A DNA stretch of 64,000 nucleotides. It comes from Uloborus plumipes (taxonomy: Eukaryota; Arthropoda; Arachnida; Araneae; Uloboridae). The stretch lies in NCBI GenBank assembly GCA_038373865.1, contig JAXGGA010003954.1:1-64000 (forward strand). The letters are read 5' to 3'. Positions 1 to 12,900 of the stretch are shown one piece after another. The position numbers were made by a program, and so were the translations under genes. Every line of letters starts with the position of its first letter. Position 1 is the first letter of the stretch. Under the pieces are notes generated by a model that saw nothing but the letters and a program-made list of their open reading frames with translations, had not been told where the DNA came from and did not search any database.

Positions 1-698
1 GTGACACGAGAATTTTATATATTAGATATGTATATATCGCAATTTATTTTTCAAAAAATGTTCTACGCAAACCTCCATTTATATATTAACTAATTTCAAG
101 AAGATCGTGATTTTTCGATTGCAAATGGATGAAACGTGATAATTGCGGAGAAAAACCAATCAAATTTTATCATTTTCAAAGTCTTTACTGCAAACAAAGA
201 TATTATACAAATGTTGACTGTTTAACGATTATTTTGTATCATTTAAGAAAGCATGGATAAAAGGTTTTTGTTTGTAATCCCTTATCCAAATTTTATCACT
301 ACGTGGATAAAATTCCAAATACATAATAACGTGATTACGTGAATTCATTTCAAAGGAATAATTAAGACGGATAGAAGTAATCTCAGTTATATGATACGAA
401 TATTTGCAATTTGAAAGAAATTAATAATCATATTTTATACAAAGTCCATATTGAGCTTAGCTAATTTGATTCGGCCTTAATTGCTTTTGGATTTTCTAAT
501 ATTGGATGGATAAAAATCCATTCCGTACGACCAGCCATTTTATAAGCAACTAAAAATTCAAGCATATTTGTGAACACAAAATCGATAGAAAGAATTGTCT
601 TAGTAAGGAACAAAAAAAGAAATAAAGAATAGGTAAAAAGAAAAAAAAATGCTTCTCTTTCGTATGAGAAATAAGAAACAAAGTGTAACAAAAAAATA
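1..698. other. AT-rich intergenic sequence
   Basis: No coding frame, RNA gene or repeat unit that I can support. Short frames here are interrupted and low in complexity. Confidence 0.5.
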
Positions 699-1167
699 GG
701 GTAAAAGCACCAGTAGTCGGCTATTTAAGGGATCTTTTGTTGATCTTGGCTAACCTAGAACTTTCAGTTATCAATACAGCAACAAATCAAGGTAAAACTT
801 TAAAATGAACCTTTCTGATAGTGAATCACCTACTTGTTTCAGAAATTAAGAAAAAATTATGTTAAAATCCAGGCTGTTGTCTACACTATTAAATGCTCCA
901 GTAGTCGGCCACAGAATCATCTGAACCTGAAAAATAAGCATAATCGCAATCTTGGATGACGGGCACACCATTCAAAATGAAATGACTCATTACTAATTCA
1001 AAAAAAGTACCCAAAACTTAACTGCCACTGGTTGATGATTGAGGATAGGTACATGAATGTGTGAATGCGTCATATCTGATTTTGAATTAAAAATGTACTA
1101 TTCATGAGGAGTTTTATGTCATTGTGGCCGACTACTGGAGATTGACCGACTACTGGAGCACTTACCG
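699..1167 (-). mobile_element. TA-flanked MITE, family A (GTAGTCGGCC motif), copy 1
   Basis: A ~469-bp inverted-repeat element lies between TA dinucleotides at 697-698 and 1168-1169. It begins GGGTAAAAGCACCAGTAGTC and ends with the inverse of GGTAAGTGCTCCAGTAGTC. The motif CCAGTAGTCGGCC occurs at both ends, again near 893-905, and in two back-to-back inverted copies at the right end (about 1124-1160). A second copy in opposite orientation lies at 5495-5965 and matches along its whole length by eye, which fixes the borders. No coding capacity. The TA duplication fits the Tc1/mariner or a related TA-targeting group; the repeated subterminal motif resembles a row of transposase-binding sites (inference). 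Confidence 0.85.
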
Positions 1168-2690
1168 TATATGATTTTCTTTTATTAAAAAATTGACGGT
1201 TTCATGTAAATTTCAAAGAACTTGAACGCAATTTAAGCTATAAACTTATGAATGACTTTTAATAAAACTTTTCATTTAATATAACTTACATATGTATGAT
1301 TTTGTTTATTGAAATTTTAGAAATTCAATTTTACAATACACGTTGTGAGGTTGAGAGAGAGAGGCTTTATGTGCTCTCCGTTGGAAGTTTTCCAGAATTT
1401 AAGGCTTAAAATAGTAATTTTGGGGTAAGCTTGGCTACATTAGAGAACATGAAGAATTTTCAGAGACTTTTCTTCGGGAAATTTTCCTCATTGAGGCTCG
1501 AAAAAGGCAAAATTACTTAATCTTTGGTGACGTAGATCTTGCAGAAGTTCACCATTATTGATTAAACTAATTGATTAAACTATGTGTCAGGCGTTGTTAA
1601 TTTTAGGAGCAGATAGAACTCACCCTCCCCGCCTCCCCCCACTAAATATATAAATATATTTATTTATTTATTTATTTATTTATTTATAGCGGCAATATTG
1701 GAAGACAACTACAACAACATATGCACAAAATCAACTCAACGAATTTTACATTGTTTTCATATTTTGAGCCAGGAGTATCCTCGGATTGACTGCGGAACAT
1801 ATTAATTTTTTAATACGCTGTAAGAGCTGCCACGTCAAATCTAGCGGTAACCTCACAGCGGGTAGCAAAGTAATTTTTCAAGTACGATTTCCAAATTCCA
1901 GCTCAATTCAGTGAAAAATTCACTACCGACGGCTTTCTATCTAAAAACAATTTCCCAACCATACGAGACTTCGAAATAGATCATAGGAAATCAATATTTT
2001 TTTAGAATTGAAAATGGATGAAAAGTGCTTTACAGGACATATGGCCGAGACGAGAGAAAACTTTTTTTTCCTCTTTTATTTCGAGGAGAATATTAAGATG
2101 GAATAAATATTTGTGGAAATGGGATGCATTGCTGGAGTAATATAAAACAGGCTTAGATAATTTAATAGCAATTCAAGCGATATGTTGAATGCGACTTGTA
2201 ATTTTCCTCCGAATTTATTCTTTCGAGTTTGCAGCAAAATACTGATCGATGTATTACTATTTTATAATAATGAGCACACATTGTAAGAGAATATAATTCA
2301 ATGAATGTATAACAATAGTAGTTTCTACTGAATACTATAAATTACTCATGAATAAAGTACATAAATACCTTTGTGCAATAAATGTAAAGTTAAATATAAC
2401 GTTACAGAAGCAGAAATATGCAGACACACACGTGCCTGCAGTATCGCTGCGTATTTGTGCTTCTTTAATGCTGTATTTAACTTAATACAGATGAATAATT
2501 CATAATATCTATTCTAATAATATAAAGAGGAAGAAGTTGTTTGTTTTAATGCGTTAATCTCAGGAACTACTGGTTTGAATTGAAAAATTCTTATATTGAA
2601 TAGTCAATTTAATCAGGAAAGCTTAAGGCTATAAACATCACACTACATGTAAGGAGTTATTATAATAGTTTAAAAATAATAATGGTCGAA
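1168..2690. other. Intergenic, with a (TTTA)n microsatellite
   Basis: Contains a TTTA/ATTT microsatellite at about 1654-1687. Otherwise AT-rich sequence with no supported gene. Confidence 0.5.
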
Positions 2691-2699
2691 AATTACGAG

Positions 2700-2895
2700 C
2701 GGGTTAGTTTCCACTCTTCTCGAGAGATGGCGTTCATTAAAAGTATTGTTTTGAAGACTATGTGTAGAAGGCGCTGGCCGTAGCGAGCTGCCGTGACGGC
2801 GAATTTGTTGTTATACCAAAAGCGGATGCTTCACTTGACATCGCTTTCATTTCTAAGGTAGCTCGCGCAACGCCGGGCCATGCAGCTAGTATACT
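2700..2895. other. GC-richer island of unknown nature
   Basis: About 190 bp, clearly richer in G, C and CpG than its surroundings (for example around 2765-2795 and 2860-2885). I see no open frame, no convincing terminal repeats and no second copy in the window. It could be a remnant of a mobile element or a regulatory patch. Confidence 0.3.
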
Positions 2896-3281
2896 ATAAA
2901 CTACTGTTATAATACGTTCAGTGAATTATATTGTTTTTTTTTCTTTTTTTCTTTCTTTTTATGTCCTCTTTTTTCAGTTTTCATTACTAGTTTATATTAA
3001 ATGTTATAAACAACGGATGAATAATTAATAAAAAAAGTTTTTTCAAGGATGGTGTTTGTTTTTTATGTTCTACGAAAGTGTTTATATTTAGAAAAGTAAT
3101 TTCAAAAAATTAAGACAACTTTTTGTAGTACTGTATAAGATTTCCAAACAAATGACGTAAAAATAATAAAAACTTATACTATTACCGTTAGTGCATAACT
3201 GATTCATTGTGGGCAATATTTTTTAATTATCACGAAGCATTTCGGCGGGTAGTTAACAAGACTCTAGGCTTGAGTCTCACT

Positions 3282-3567
3282 TCACACACTCCAGGGTCCC
3301 CGTAGCTACCAGAACTCGTGGTTTAACCGGGATAGGGCCCTGAAGAGCGCTCTGTTCTTTTTTTGAACCAGGCCAAGGGCCGAGCAAACCCTTGGCCCAG
3401 CACCCCCAGAGGTATTGTTTCACTTGGTGGACTTTGAAACCACGACATTTTCAAAGTCCCCCAGCCACCATTATTGAAGACGGTGGCTCTTCGGTCAGCT
3501 AGGATTGAACCCGGGACCCTCCAGTCACGAGTCCGACGCCTTACCGATCGGGCTACAGCGGCCCGCC
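3282..3567 (-). mobile_element. tRNA-derived SINE, full-length copy with target duplication
   Basis: Read on the minus strand, the element starts at 3567. It shows a tRNA-like head with a box A-like TAGCCCGATCGG and, about 40 bases on, a box B-like GGTTCAATCCT: a split RNA polymerase III promoter. A non-tRNA body follows, with a self-complementary stretch (AATACCTCTGGGGGTGCTGG, then TTTGCTCGGCCC), and the 3' end reads CCCGGTTAAACC then GGGACCCTGGAG. An 11-bp duplication with one mismatch flanks it: TGAGTCTCACT at 3271-3281 and TGAATCTCACT at 3568-3578. Related copies lie at 48925-49197 and 53150-53385. The open frame across it (3323-3577) is a by-product of the GC-rich SINE and is not a gene. 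Confidence 0.85.
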
Positions 3568-3673
3568 TGAATCTCACTGAATAAGTAACATTACAATTAT
3601 TTATGTCTAAAAAAACTGCTGGTTAACAGGAAATTTTTCAAATACTACTGAAATAAATTACAATGCTATGTTA

Positions 3674-3831
3674 CAGTTGAACCTCGTTAACTAGAACAAG
3701 CTTAAAGCGAACAACTGATAAAACAGCTAACAGCTAAACATCAGCTATATTGCCGATCCTCATCTTCATGTTGTTATTGTTCACCAGTTAAGACGATCTA
3801 CTGTAAAGATCCGTTTTAAGAGGTTCAACTG
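3674..3831. mobile_element. Short TA-flanked MITE (CAGTTGAACCTC ends)
   Basis: A ~158-bp segment bounded by TA and inverted ends: CAGTTGAACCTC at the left and GAGGTTCAACTG at the right. No coding capacity. The end sequence and TA target fit a Tc1/mariner or pogo-type non-autonomous element. Confidence 0.7.
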
Positions 3832-3835
3832 TAAT

Positions 3836-4596
<761 letters not shown>

Positions 4597-4599
4597 TTC

Positions 4600-5254
4600 A
4601 TTCTCATTTTAAAATAAAGTATTAGCATTAGTACTTTTACAATAAAGCACATAGAATAAAAAAATTAATATTATTTCATTATTTTAATTTTTTTAAGCGG
4701 TGTGGTGAAGATTAAAACAAATACTGTCATTAAATTTATGAAAATAGACGGGTAAACTAGGTTTGATTACTATCATTTGTGTTGTATAAGACATTACGAT
4801 TTCATACACGAAGTATAAACCAGTCTATATACATAAATATGCCAGTAGCAAATCTGACATTTTTATCTCCCAATAGTTTAAAAACTTAGTAAATTTAATA
4901 ATGTCATGAATAATATTCTTGTAATGCATGCATTAGCTGTATTTAGCTAATTCCAGCTAAGTCGCGATGTAAATCGAAGCAATTTCTTCATCTAACTACT
5001 TATTTAGAATAACCATTGTTCTTAAACTCAAGGCCTGATTTTTGAAAAGGTTCAGGAGGCTTGAGCATTCTTTCAGAATTCTTTCGGCGTCGAAAATGAC
5101 TTTTTGTAACTTTGATGGAAAATTCCACTTTCTGTTTTCAAATGTTTTTTGTTCCTTGAGTAAGATTCACAAAACAAGAGAAGAATTTAGTAATTTTCTC
5201 TCATTAAATCTTAAAATTTTGCTCCAACTGTAGAATTGCGAAGAAACCATATAT
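4600..5254. other. Intergenic sequence
   Basis: No gene or repeat supported. The 63-codon frame at 5042-5233 is unremarkable. Confidence 0.4.
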
Positions 5255-5491
5255 CTGTACCTCAGAACCAGAACGACGTAAGTCCAGAAATGGCGATTTT
5301 CACTTTATTGCTGCATCGTATGTAGAATCTTATTCCGCATCGACCCATGAGAACATTAGCCTTCAAAAGAAATTCCGTCACAATTATTTAGCAGCATTAA
5401 AAGAGCGCCAGCACCTTTTGCATGCATCCGACAATCGTTTTCGCCCTCTGCTGAAAAAATGGACTTACGTTAGTCTGGTTCTGAGGTACAG
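5255..5491. mobile_element. Inverted-repeat MITE, family B (CTGTACCTCAGAACC ends), copy 1
   Basis: A 237-bp element whose left end CTGTACCTCAGAACCAGA is mirrored by the right end TCTGGTTCTGAGGTACAG. The arms extend inward through ACGTAAGTCCA. Flanked by TAT/ATA. A shorter foldback copy is at 26460-26601. It abuts a family A MITE: the TA at 5493-5494 serves as the left target duplication of that neighbour. Confidence 0.85.
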
Positions 5492-5494
5492 ATA

Positions 5495-5965
5495 GGGTAA
5501 GTGCTCCAGTAGTCGGCCAGTCTCCAGTAGTCGGCCACAATGACATAAAACTCCTCATAAATAGTTCATTTTTAGTTCAAAATCAGATATGACGCATTCA
5601 CACATTCATGCACCTATCCTCAATCATCAACCAGTGGCAATTAAGTTTTGGGTACTTTTTTTGAATTAGTAATGAGTCATTTCATTTTGAATGGTGTGCC
5701 CGTCATCCAAGATTGCGATTCTGCTTATTTTTCAGCTAAGATGATTCTGTGGCCGACTACTGGAGCATTTACTAGTGTTGACAACAGCTTGGATTTTAAC
5801 ATATTTTTTTTTTTAAATTTCTGAAACAAGTAGGTGATTCACTATCAGAAAGGTTCATTCTAAAGTTTTACCTTGTTTTTGTTGCTGTATTGATAGCTGA
5901 AAGTTCTAGGTTAGCCAAGATCCACAAAAGATCTCTTAAATGGCCGACTACTGGAGCACTTACCC
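5495..5965 (+). mobile_element. TA-flanked MITE, family A (GTAGTCGGCC motif), copy 2
   Basis: A 471-bp copy in opposite orientation to the one at 699-1167, between TA at 5493-5494 and TA at 5966-5967. The ends are near-perfect inverted repeats: GGGTAAGTGCTCCAGTAG at the left and its complement at the right. The GTAGTCGGCC motif recurs twice close together at the left end, once inverted in the interior near 5752-5765, and once at the right end. Non-coding. Confidence 0.9.
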
Positions 5966-5967
5966 TA

Positions 5968-6813
5968 TGATGTATTAAAAAAATTTCATGTCGACGGACA
6001 AAGAGGGCGAAATATTTTCGATCTGAATTATGCTGGCGCACTTTTCGGAAATAATGTTTGTAGCATGTGAGTTGGCTTTTGATGCTTGCAGAATTGAGAA
6101 AAAAATCGCGAAAAAAAGAAGCAGGGAGCCCCTAAAATGAAACTATGCTTTTCCTAAATTCAGAGGTTGGTCGGGCCCTTTTAAATCTAATTGTTAAATA
6201 ACTTGAATATACTTCGAACTTTCATTATTTAAGCAATAGTTCTTTGAAAGTTTTTTTAAAAAGCAGTGCAATACAACCTACTCTAACAAGAATGCAGTAA
6301 AAAGAAGAAAAAAATGAATACACTAATTAGTATTGGATATTGATGCGTTAATAACATTTTTATTCAATATTTACAAAGTAGTTTAAAGTAAATAACTAAA
6401 AAGTTTAATGTAAATAAGTTTTAAAAAATGTGAGGTATGATCTAATTTATTAGTTCATTTTGGAACAGCAGTTTCTTATAGTTAAGAAAAAAATTTATTT
6501 TTTAAGCTCAAAGCCTCCGGAAAAATGCTAATTGAATAAATTTATATAATACATTTTTTTCTTAGAAAATTTCTTTCAATTGAGAAAATAAAAGAAATAT
6601 TTCTTCTGCTATTAAAAGATAACGAAGCTTGTTAGCGCCAGCATTCAAGATTGAAAACAGTATTGATGGCAATAAATCCAGGGATAGTTTAAAATCAAAA
6701 GACCGCAAAAAATTTCACCATTTCGATGTTGGTTTATGTTTTCTCTCCTTAAAAAAGGACATACATTTGGTAAAGAGGTTTTACGCACCATAAACTTTCT
6801 ATAGAGAGGAAAA
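5968..6813. other. Intergenic sequence
   Basis: AT-rich, homopolymer-rich sequence with no supported gene. Confidence 0.4.
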
Positions 6814-6991
6814 GGGCTAGTTTCCTAGAATCGTCGCTGACGCCGGGCGCAACGCACGCTGGAATCAGAACCAGTTTGATTGGAGCGTGGTGTGAAGCGA
6901 CGTCAATCTGCGGCTCAGGCGCATGCGCAGAAGGCGGCGGCGTCTATCGCCTCGCCAGAGACCGACGATTTCACTCCTAGGAAACCGGGCC
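6814..6991. mobile_element. GC-rich short inverted-repeat element
   Basis: About 175 bp, strongly GC-rich in an AT-rich setting. The left end GGGCTAGTTTCCTAG pairs with the right end CTAGGAAACCGGGCC, and inside them AATCGTCG pairs with CGACGATT. Non-coding. The target duplication is not clear, so no superfamily is assigned. Confidence 0.65.
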
Positions 6992-6999
6992 TAAAGACG

Positions 7000-9900
7000 C
7001 ATAACGCGCGTTGTTCAAAGCAATGAAATTGTTAATAGAAAGAAAGAAATACAATTTTATTTTACAAGTTTTATTTTTTTTAGTTTCTCAGTAAGTATAT
7101 CAAATAGTTTACGTACCAGTTATAAAACATTTTAAATTTTCCTCTCTCTTTGACAAAATGAGCATATCTCGTAAAACAAACCAAGGGAGGGTCCATCTTC
7201 TGACATTGGAGGTGGTTATTATTAGAACGGAGAGTGTTATTTTCAGGCACCAATATGGGAGTTGAGACAATTTTTTATGAATATAAGTCCCCGAAATGAA
7301 GCTTTGTATTACATTTGGTCGGTTAATGAAAGCCTGGCACACGTTATGCCCCGCCCCCTCTTGTCTTAGGATTCGCGCCTAAAGTGAGCATATTACAAAA
7401 TTGCTCATTCTTTTGTTTCTTTCATCTTAATCAAGGGTAGCAACAAATATGTTTTTAAATGTTGTTTTGCAATTTAAAAAACTTTTGTTTCTTCTCAAGA
7501 TAATGTGCTCTGCAAATGATTATGATTCTTTCTTTTTATAAGTATAATTTTTCATTATTCCAGAGTATTATATTCATTCCAGAGTATATAGAGTATATTA
7601 TAATTTTTCATTCATTCTAAATATTATATAAAAATCGTACTAATAAATCGTAATTTTTAGATAAGATACCGTAGTACCTGAAGTAATTTCACTCTAATTA
7701 TTATTTCTGCAGTTGATTATGTGCGTAATTGAAACATTCAGATGAGTAAAAAGCTATTGCTAAAAAGGCCACATTAAAAAAAAAATAACTATGTAAGTTA
7801 AAGCAGACAAAATAAAATTTAAAAAAAACATATTTCAAATGAGTTAATTGAACTGCATTTCGAGAACAAAATCTTAAGTTAGGTATTTAAGGAATAATCG
7901 TTCATAATTACCGCATCTACCGCAAGTAAGGTGCTCTGCACAGGTTTTATGTCTTTGTAATAAACTCAATAGATCATCGCTTTCGACCAATTTCAAAGAG
8001 AACAATGTAACACACACCTCGCTATCTACCGATCGTAAAATTATCAATTGAGCAACATCAATCCACAAAAAAAAAAGGGAAATTGAAAATCAAACTTCAT
8101 TTCTCAAAAATATTCAAAGAGAAACATAAAAATACTGTTTTTAACTTGAAATGCACAAACCCATTTTAATTAATAAAATAAAGAACTATTAAACAAGTTT
8201 ATGAATAATAGATTGCTAAATTGCTTTGTACAATAACATGGCTTAAATGAAAACAGCGCAAGTAAATGTTAAATAGATATGAAGAAGCTGCAAATAGCTG
8301 TTGCAAGGCTACAGTACGAAACCTTCGCTTAGTACGAAAGTGCTCGTCACTACAACAGAGTCATGTAACACAGTAATAAAAATGATTAATGGCTTTTATT
8401 TCTGTGAATCGAACAACTCCTCCCTCTTTACCTTAAAAAGTTCAAAGTCCAGTCTTACTAGATAACTTGTACAAAACGCATTTGATTTTCTGGTTGAAAA
8501 CTGATTTTAGTTTAGTGAAAACGCTGAACGGGCACGCGAATATTTGCGAGCAGTGACGTGTAATCGTGCTGCTAGATTGGCTACCGAGTAGCTAGAGAAG
8601 AGACGAGAAATACTCGAACTGTTTTGTTCTTTTTCCATTAAATTAAAGAGAAGTCTGCGAAATACGAGTTTGAAGAAATTACAAGTTCTCTGTTTTTTCA
8701 AGCCAATCTACATACTTTGTAAAAACTATGCTGTTACCGTTTTCACTCACATGGTCGGCAAGAGAACTATATGTTCGTGCCATACCAAATATCTTTTATA
8801 AAAATGGATATGATAAACACGTTGTTGGCTCTATTTAGCCACAAACCAATATACACTATTCTTAAGCAAGAGTCGTTCAATTTGTAACGGACTAAATGCC
8901 TGATGCAGAGGCAGTCTGAGACATTTAAAGGGGAAATTTTTATACAGAAGAAGCTTGCACATTTTCCGGCTCTGCTTTTAAGTTCTCAGAGCCTTTCATA
9001 CACAGCAGTTGTAGATGCAAATGTTTTCTTCCGATCTCCTTATGTTGCTAACCATAAGATTTATTGCACAGTTTATGTTTCAATTTGTTTTTTTTTTTCA
9101 CGCTGAGCCATATATTCTATATATGGAGTTCATCTTTTCACGACCAGTATGCTTATCAATCTTCAGAACAATTTTTTGAGTATTTTTTTACAAACTGTGC
9201 TAGTTTTTCTTATTCAGGTAAAACGAAACCTACTAACGAGACTGTTAGGTCAGACATAATAGTGCGATAATGTCAGTTGTAAAGAATAGGTAGCGATTCA
9301 ACTGGTTATTGTATAACTCTTTGTGATAATTGAAGAGTATTTCAACGATTGCTGTGTTTTGTAAAAACTGTCTAAGGTTTTGCGTTACGCACGGAAATCT
9401 TGAGTCGCCCGTCCAAAGCTGAGCCTAAAGTAGTTTACTAGTACCTTGATAACCACTTAAATAAAAATCAATACCATGTCGGAAATGACATCATTTATGA
9501 AACGGATATCATTAGAGCCAATCCCACTATAGAAAGTCTACTGGCATTGATATGCAGTTGGATGATGCGACGTTTCCCCGGCTACTTCTTCGGTACGTAA
9601 GCTGTGGACATCCCGTTTTATATTTATGCATAAAAAACCGATGGTATCTTGTGGAATAGGTTGGAAATATGCTATTTAAAAACTGACAATCTTGCGGGGT
9701 AAACGAATTCGGACATTTCGAGGTGGTTTTTATCGGTGTCTTTTGAACCAAGTAACGGACTTGTCAAAATCTTTTTCAAATCCCACATATAGAATAAACA
9801 GTTTATGGGTCAAGAATTATGGCTCCTAGGTTGCCGAATATTAAAAGTTATGGGAAGAAATAAACTCACAATAGTGCATTTTCTTTAAACGGCGATCTAC

Positions 9901-12900
9901 AATCGACTAAAGAGAGTTGTCGATATCAACAAAATCACTACTATAGGTTGCGGTAACAAGGATTAGCGTAAAGAAAAAGTAAACATTCTAATACTAAAAT
10001 TCTCTTTGTGGTAACGGGTAAGGCGCTTTGCGTACAAAGTACCGAAAGTTCTATATTAATTAGCGCACGCACTAAGAGAAAAAAATATCTTATTGTGAAC
10101 GAGAAACGCCATCAGCTCACACTTAATTCCTGCAGCAAATACCCGAAGGGATGAAAACATAATAATCAAATGGGCTCATGACGAACAAAATAGGTTTACG
10201 TCTAATAGTGTTGTTCTTAAGGGTTAACTTCTAACTAGAATAATTCGTGTGAGTTCTAGTTTCCATTTCTGTGACTTGCCAGTTTTAAGTACATACTCTG
10301 TTTTTCTAGCTACTAAATTATCTGATGTGTGGTGTAAACCGGACAAGGCGCGATTCGCCGTCGTTTATCTTGACTTTTGACTATTCCCGAAAACAATAAT
10401 TAAGAGTTTCATACATCTTTCTATGAGTGAAATAATTTAATTCAGCTGCAATACAAGAGTCTCGAGTCAAAAAATTTATCTGAATACCGATCATACGTTA
10501 ATAGTCGAAATATAATAAAGAGATATAATTATAGTTCGCACGATTTAATTTTTTTGGACCTTATAATGTGGTACGAGTTATAGGAAGAAAGAAAAATAGT
10601 TTGAACGTTGCTGAAAATTCGGGAATTGCAATGCGAACATACGGAAGAATTTAAGTCGTAATCTGGAGTAGACAACGAGCCGGCAAGCAGTTTTTGCCTT
10701 GATGTCTCAATTTTATAAATGGAGTCTTATAAAAAGATCAATTCATAAGTCACCAATGTCAATAATTGTGGTTCGCGAGGGTGATAGAATTACTTTTGGG
10801 CCTGGAGCGGATTCATTGTGTTGTCCTTGCACATACGAAAAATAAAAGTTGTATTAAGTCGCACATTGAAGGTTCATAGAGAATTATGAAAGTTCAGCCT
10901 TACGAAAAGAATGTCTTTTTAACCTCCGGTGACAGACAAATGTAAAGGAATATTTATGAAGCAAATAGGAAAGAATGTTTTCTAACCGGACTTAATACTT
11001 GTCTTCGTTTTTTGATACACACTCGACTTATGGCATCAGATAAATGTTAAAGACATTGACAAATCTCCCAGAATACATTTGACTTTGAAATAAAAGGTAA
11101 CTTATGAAAACATCCGATGATACAAGATAGACATCATTGAGAACGATATAATTACTCAACTATGGCAGGGATAAATATTATCCGAAAAATTATTTCTGTC
11201 CGGTGAATGTCATTTAATGGTATAATCATACCCGATTAGTTTTTAGTTGAGGTTAATCTTTGCAATGAGCCCCTAAATTAGTGTTTTGCTCTCCATTATG
11301 GATTGAACAAGTGTTAGTAACTATAATTTTTGTTTCTCTTGAGGCACTGGGAGATGAAAGTGGATTATTGAGAGCAGAAGTTCTTTACGAATCAGTCGTG
11401 TTTTTTTATTTTATATTTTGTATGACTAATAAAAAGAACGATATTATCTATAAAGGAGTATTTTTACTTTTACGCCGTGGGTAAATTGTTGGCCAGTCAG
11501 AATTTCCTGACAAACTCGATAAACCTGTTATTTTAGCGAAGCCTTTTATACATCACATCCTAAATCATGTATGATGACCTGTGACAGCATCTGTAACAAA
11601 TTCACGATCGAGGGCAAAAGAATGTAAAAATACCCAATAGTCTCGCATCTTACCTATATAAGTCAGGCACACATTTCGGATCGAAGCAAAGTGACCTAAA
11701 CCATATTTTGTTATACTTTTTTCGCGAACATCTTGGATGTCCCAACAAAACAGAAATGCTTAAATCGTTTAAAGCTTTGTTATAAAAACATGAATGATCT
11801 ATAATTATGTATGCGAGAGGGGCGTGTCAGTTTCTCTAATTGTAGAAAGCTGTCTGATTATATATTTTTCACACGAAATCCTCTGTCCGGCCAGGGAGAG
11901 GGGCAGGAGGATTTATTTGAGAAGATGCCTTTTGCACGTTATAATCTAATAAATACTAGCTCTGCTATCTAAAATTGAGTATCGGCATCTACTGTGGTTT
12001 TCGATTTGGATGCTTTTATAAAGAGGGCGTGACCCTGAATTCGACTGAGTTTGTAGTTTGTCGTAAAAGACGAAAATCATACGCATAGGGTGCTTACATA
12101 CCATGCCCTATCCTACAGGCAGAGGATGCTGCTAATGTTTCTTGCCTCACCCTTCTGCAAAGGCTCGACGTACATCGAATATCTGACCAATAAAACTAAT
12201 GAGGCACAACACTAATACATATAGTTACAATGAGATCACATAGATCCTATAAATTTAAGAGGGCAGAAATCAGTGGAACAAATACGACTAAACTTAATAT
12301 TCTGTTTGTACATTCATTAAGGCTTACATTGTTGTCAATATGAATAAAATCATTTCCAACTGCGCTGAAGGCTCGTTTTTTCGTCAACGATACGCACGTG
12401 AGTTGGGCAATACAAGTTTTTCTAATCACACAAGATCGTAGACTAGGGCTGTCCTCCCAAAAGATCATTTAAACCGCCTATCTTATCTATTGTAGGCGTC
12501 CTTCAACCAGACTCAGCGTTTGTCGTACGATTCTCAGCCCAAATCTCAGCCGCTTGACAAGTTTAAACTTGCTTATAACTTGTACTTGCCCTAAAAAAAA
12601 CTCTTATTGCATACATATTGCAAGGAATATTCTAAGCAGGTAAAGATGTATTTTTTCTATGTGATAGCACTTTGTGTGATGAAGTTCTGTTTATGGCTCA
12701 GGCTGGCGTACAATTAAAAACGGCGCCCGGGCCATCCCTGGTATTGGAGAGAGAACACGATTACTCACAAAACTCGTCTCCGCGGACTCACTGACATCTT
12801 ACGTACTTGAACAATCATTTATGTATTCGGCTTACCGAAAATACGAGGATACTTTATCAGATCATTATCTTTAAGTCTTCTACAGAGTAAGAAAAAAAAT

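Noticed and set aside
3323..3577. 84-codon minus-strand frame, and the idea of a tRNA gene here
   Set aside because: The region is a SINE with a tRNA-derived head. The head lacks a full cloverleaf with acceptor stem, and a body of more than 200 bp with a target duplication follows it.
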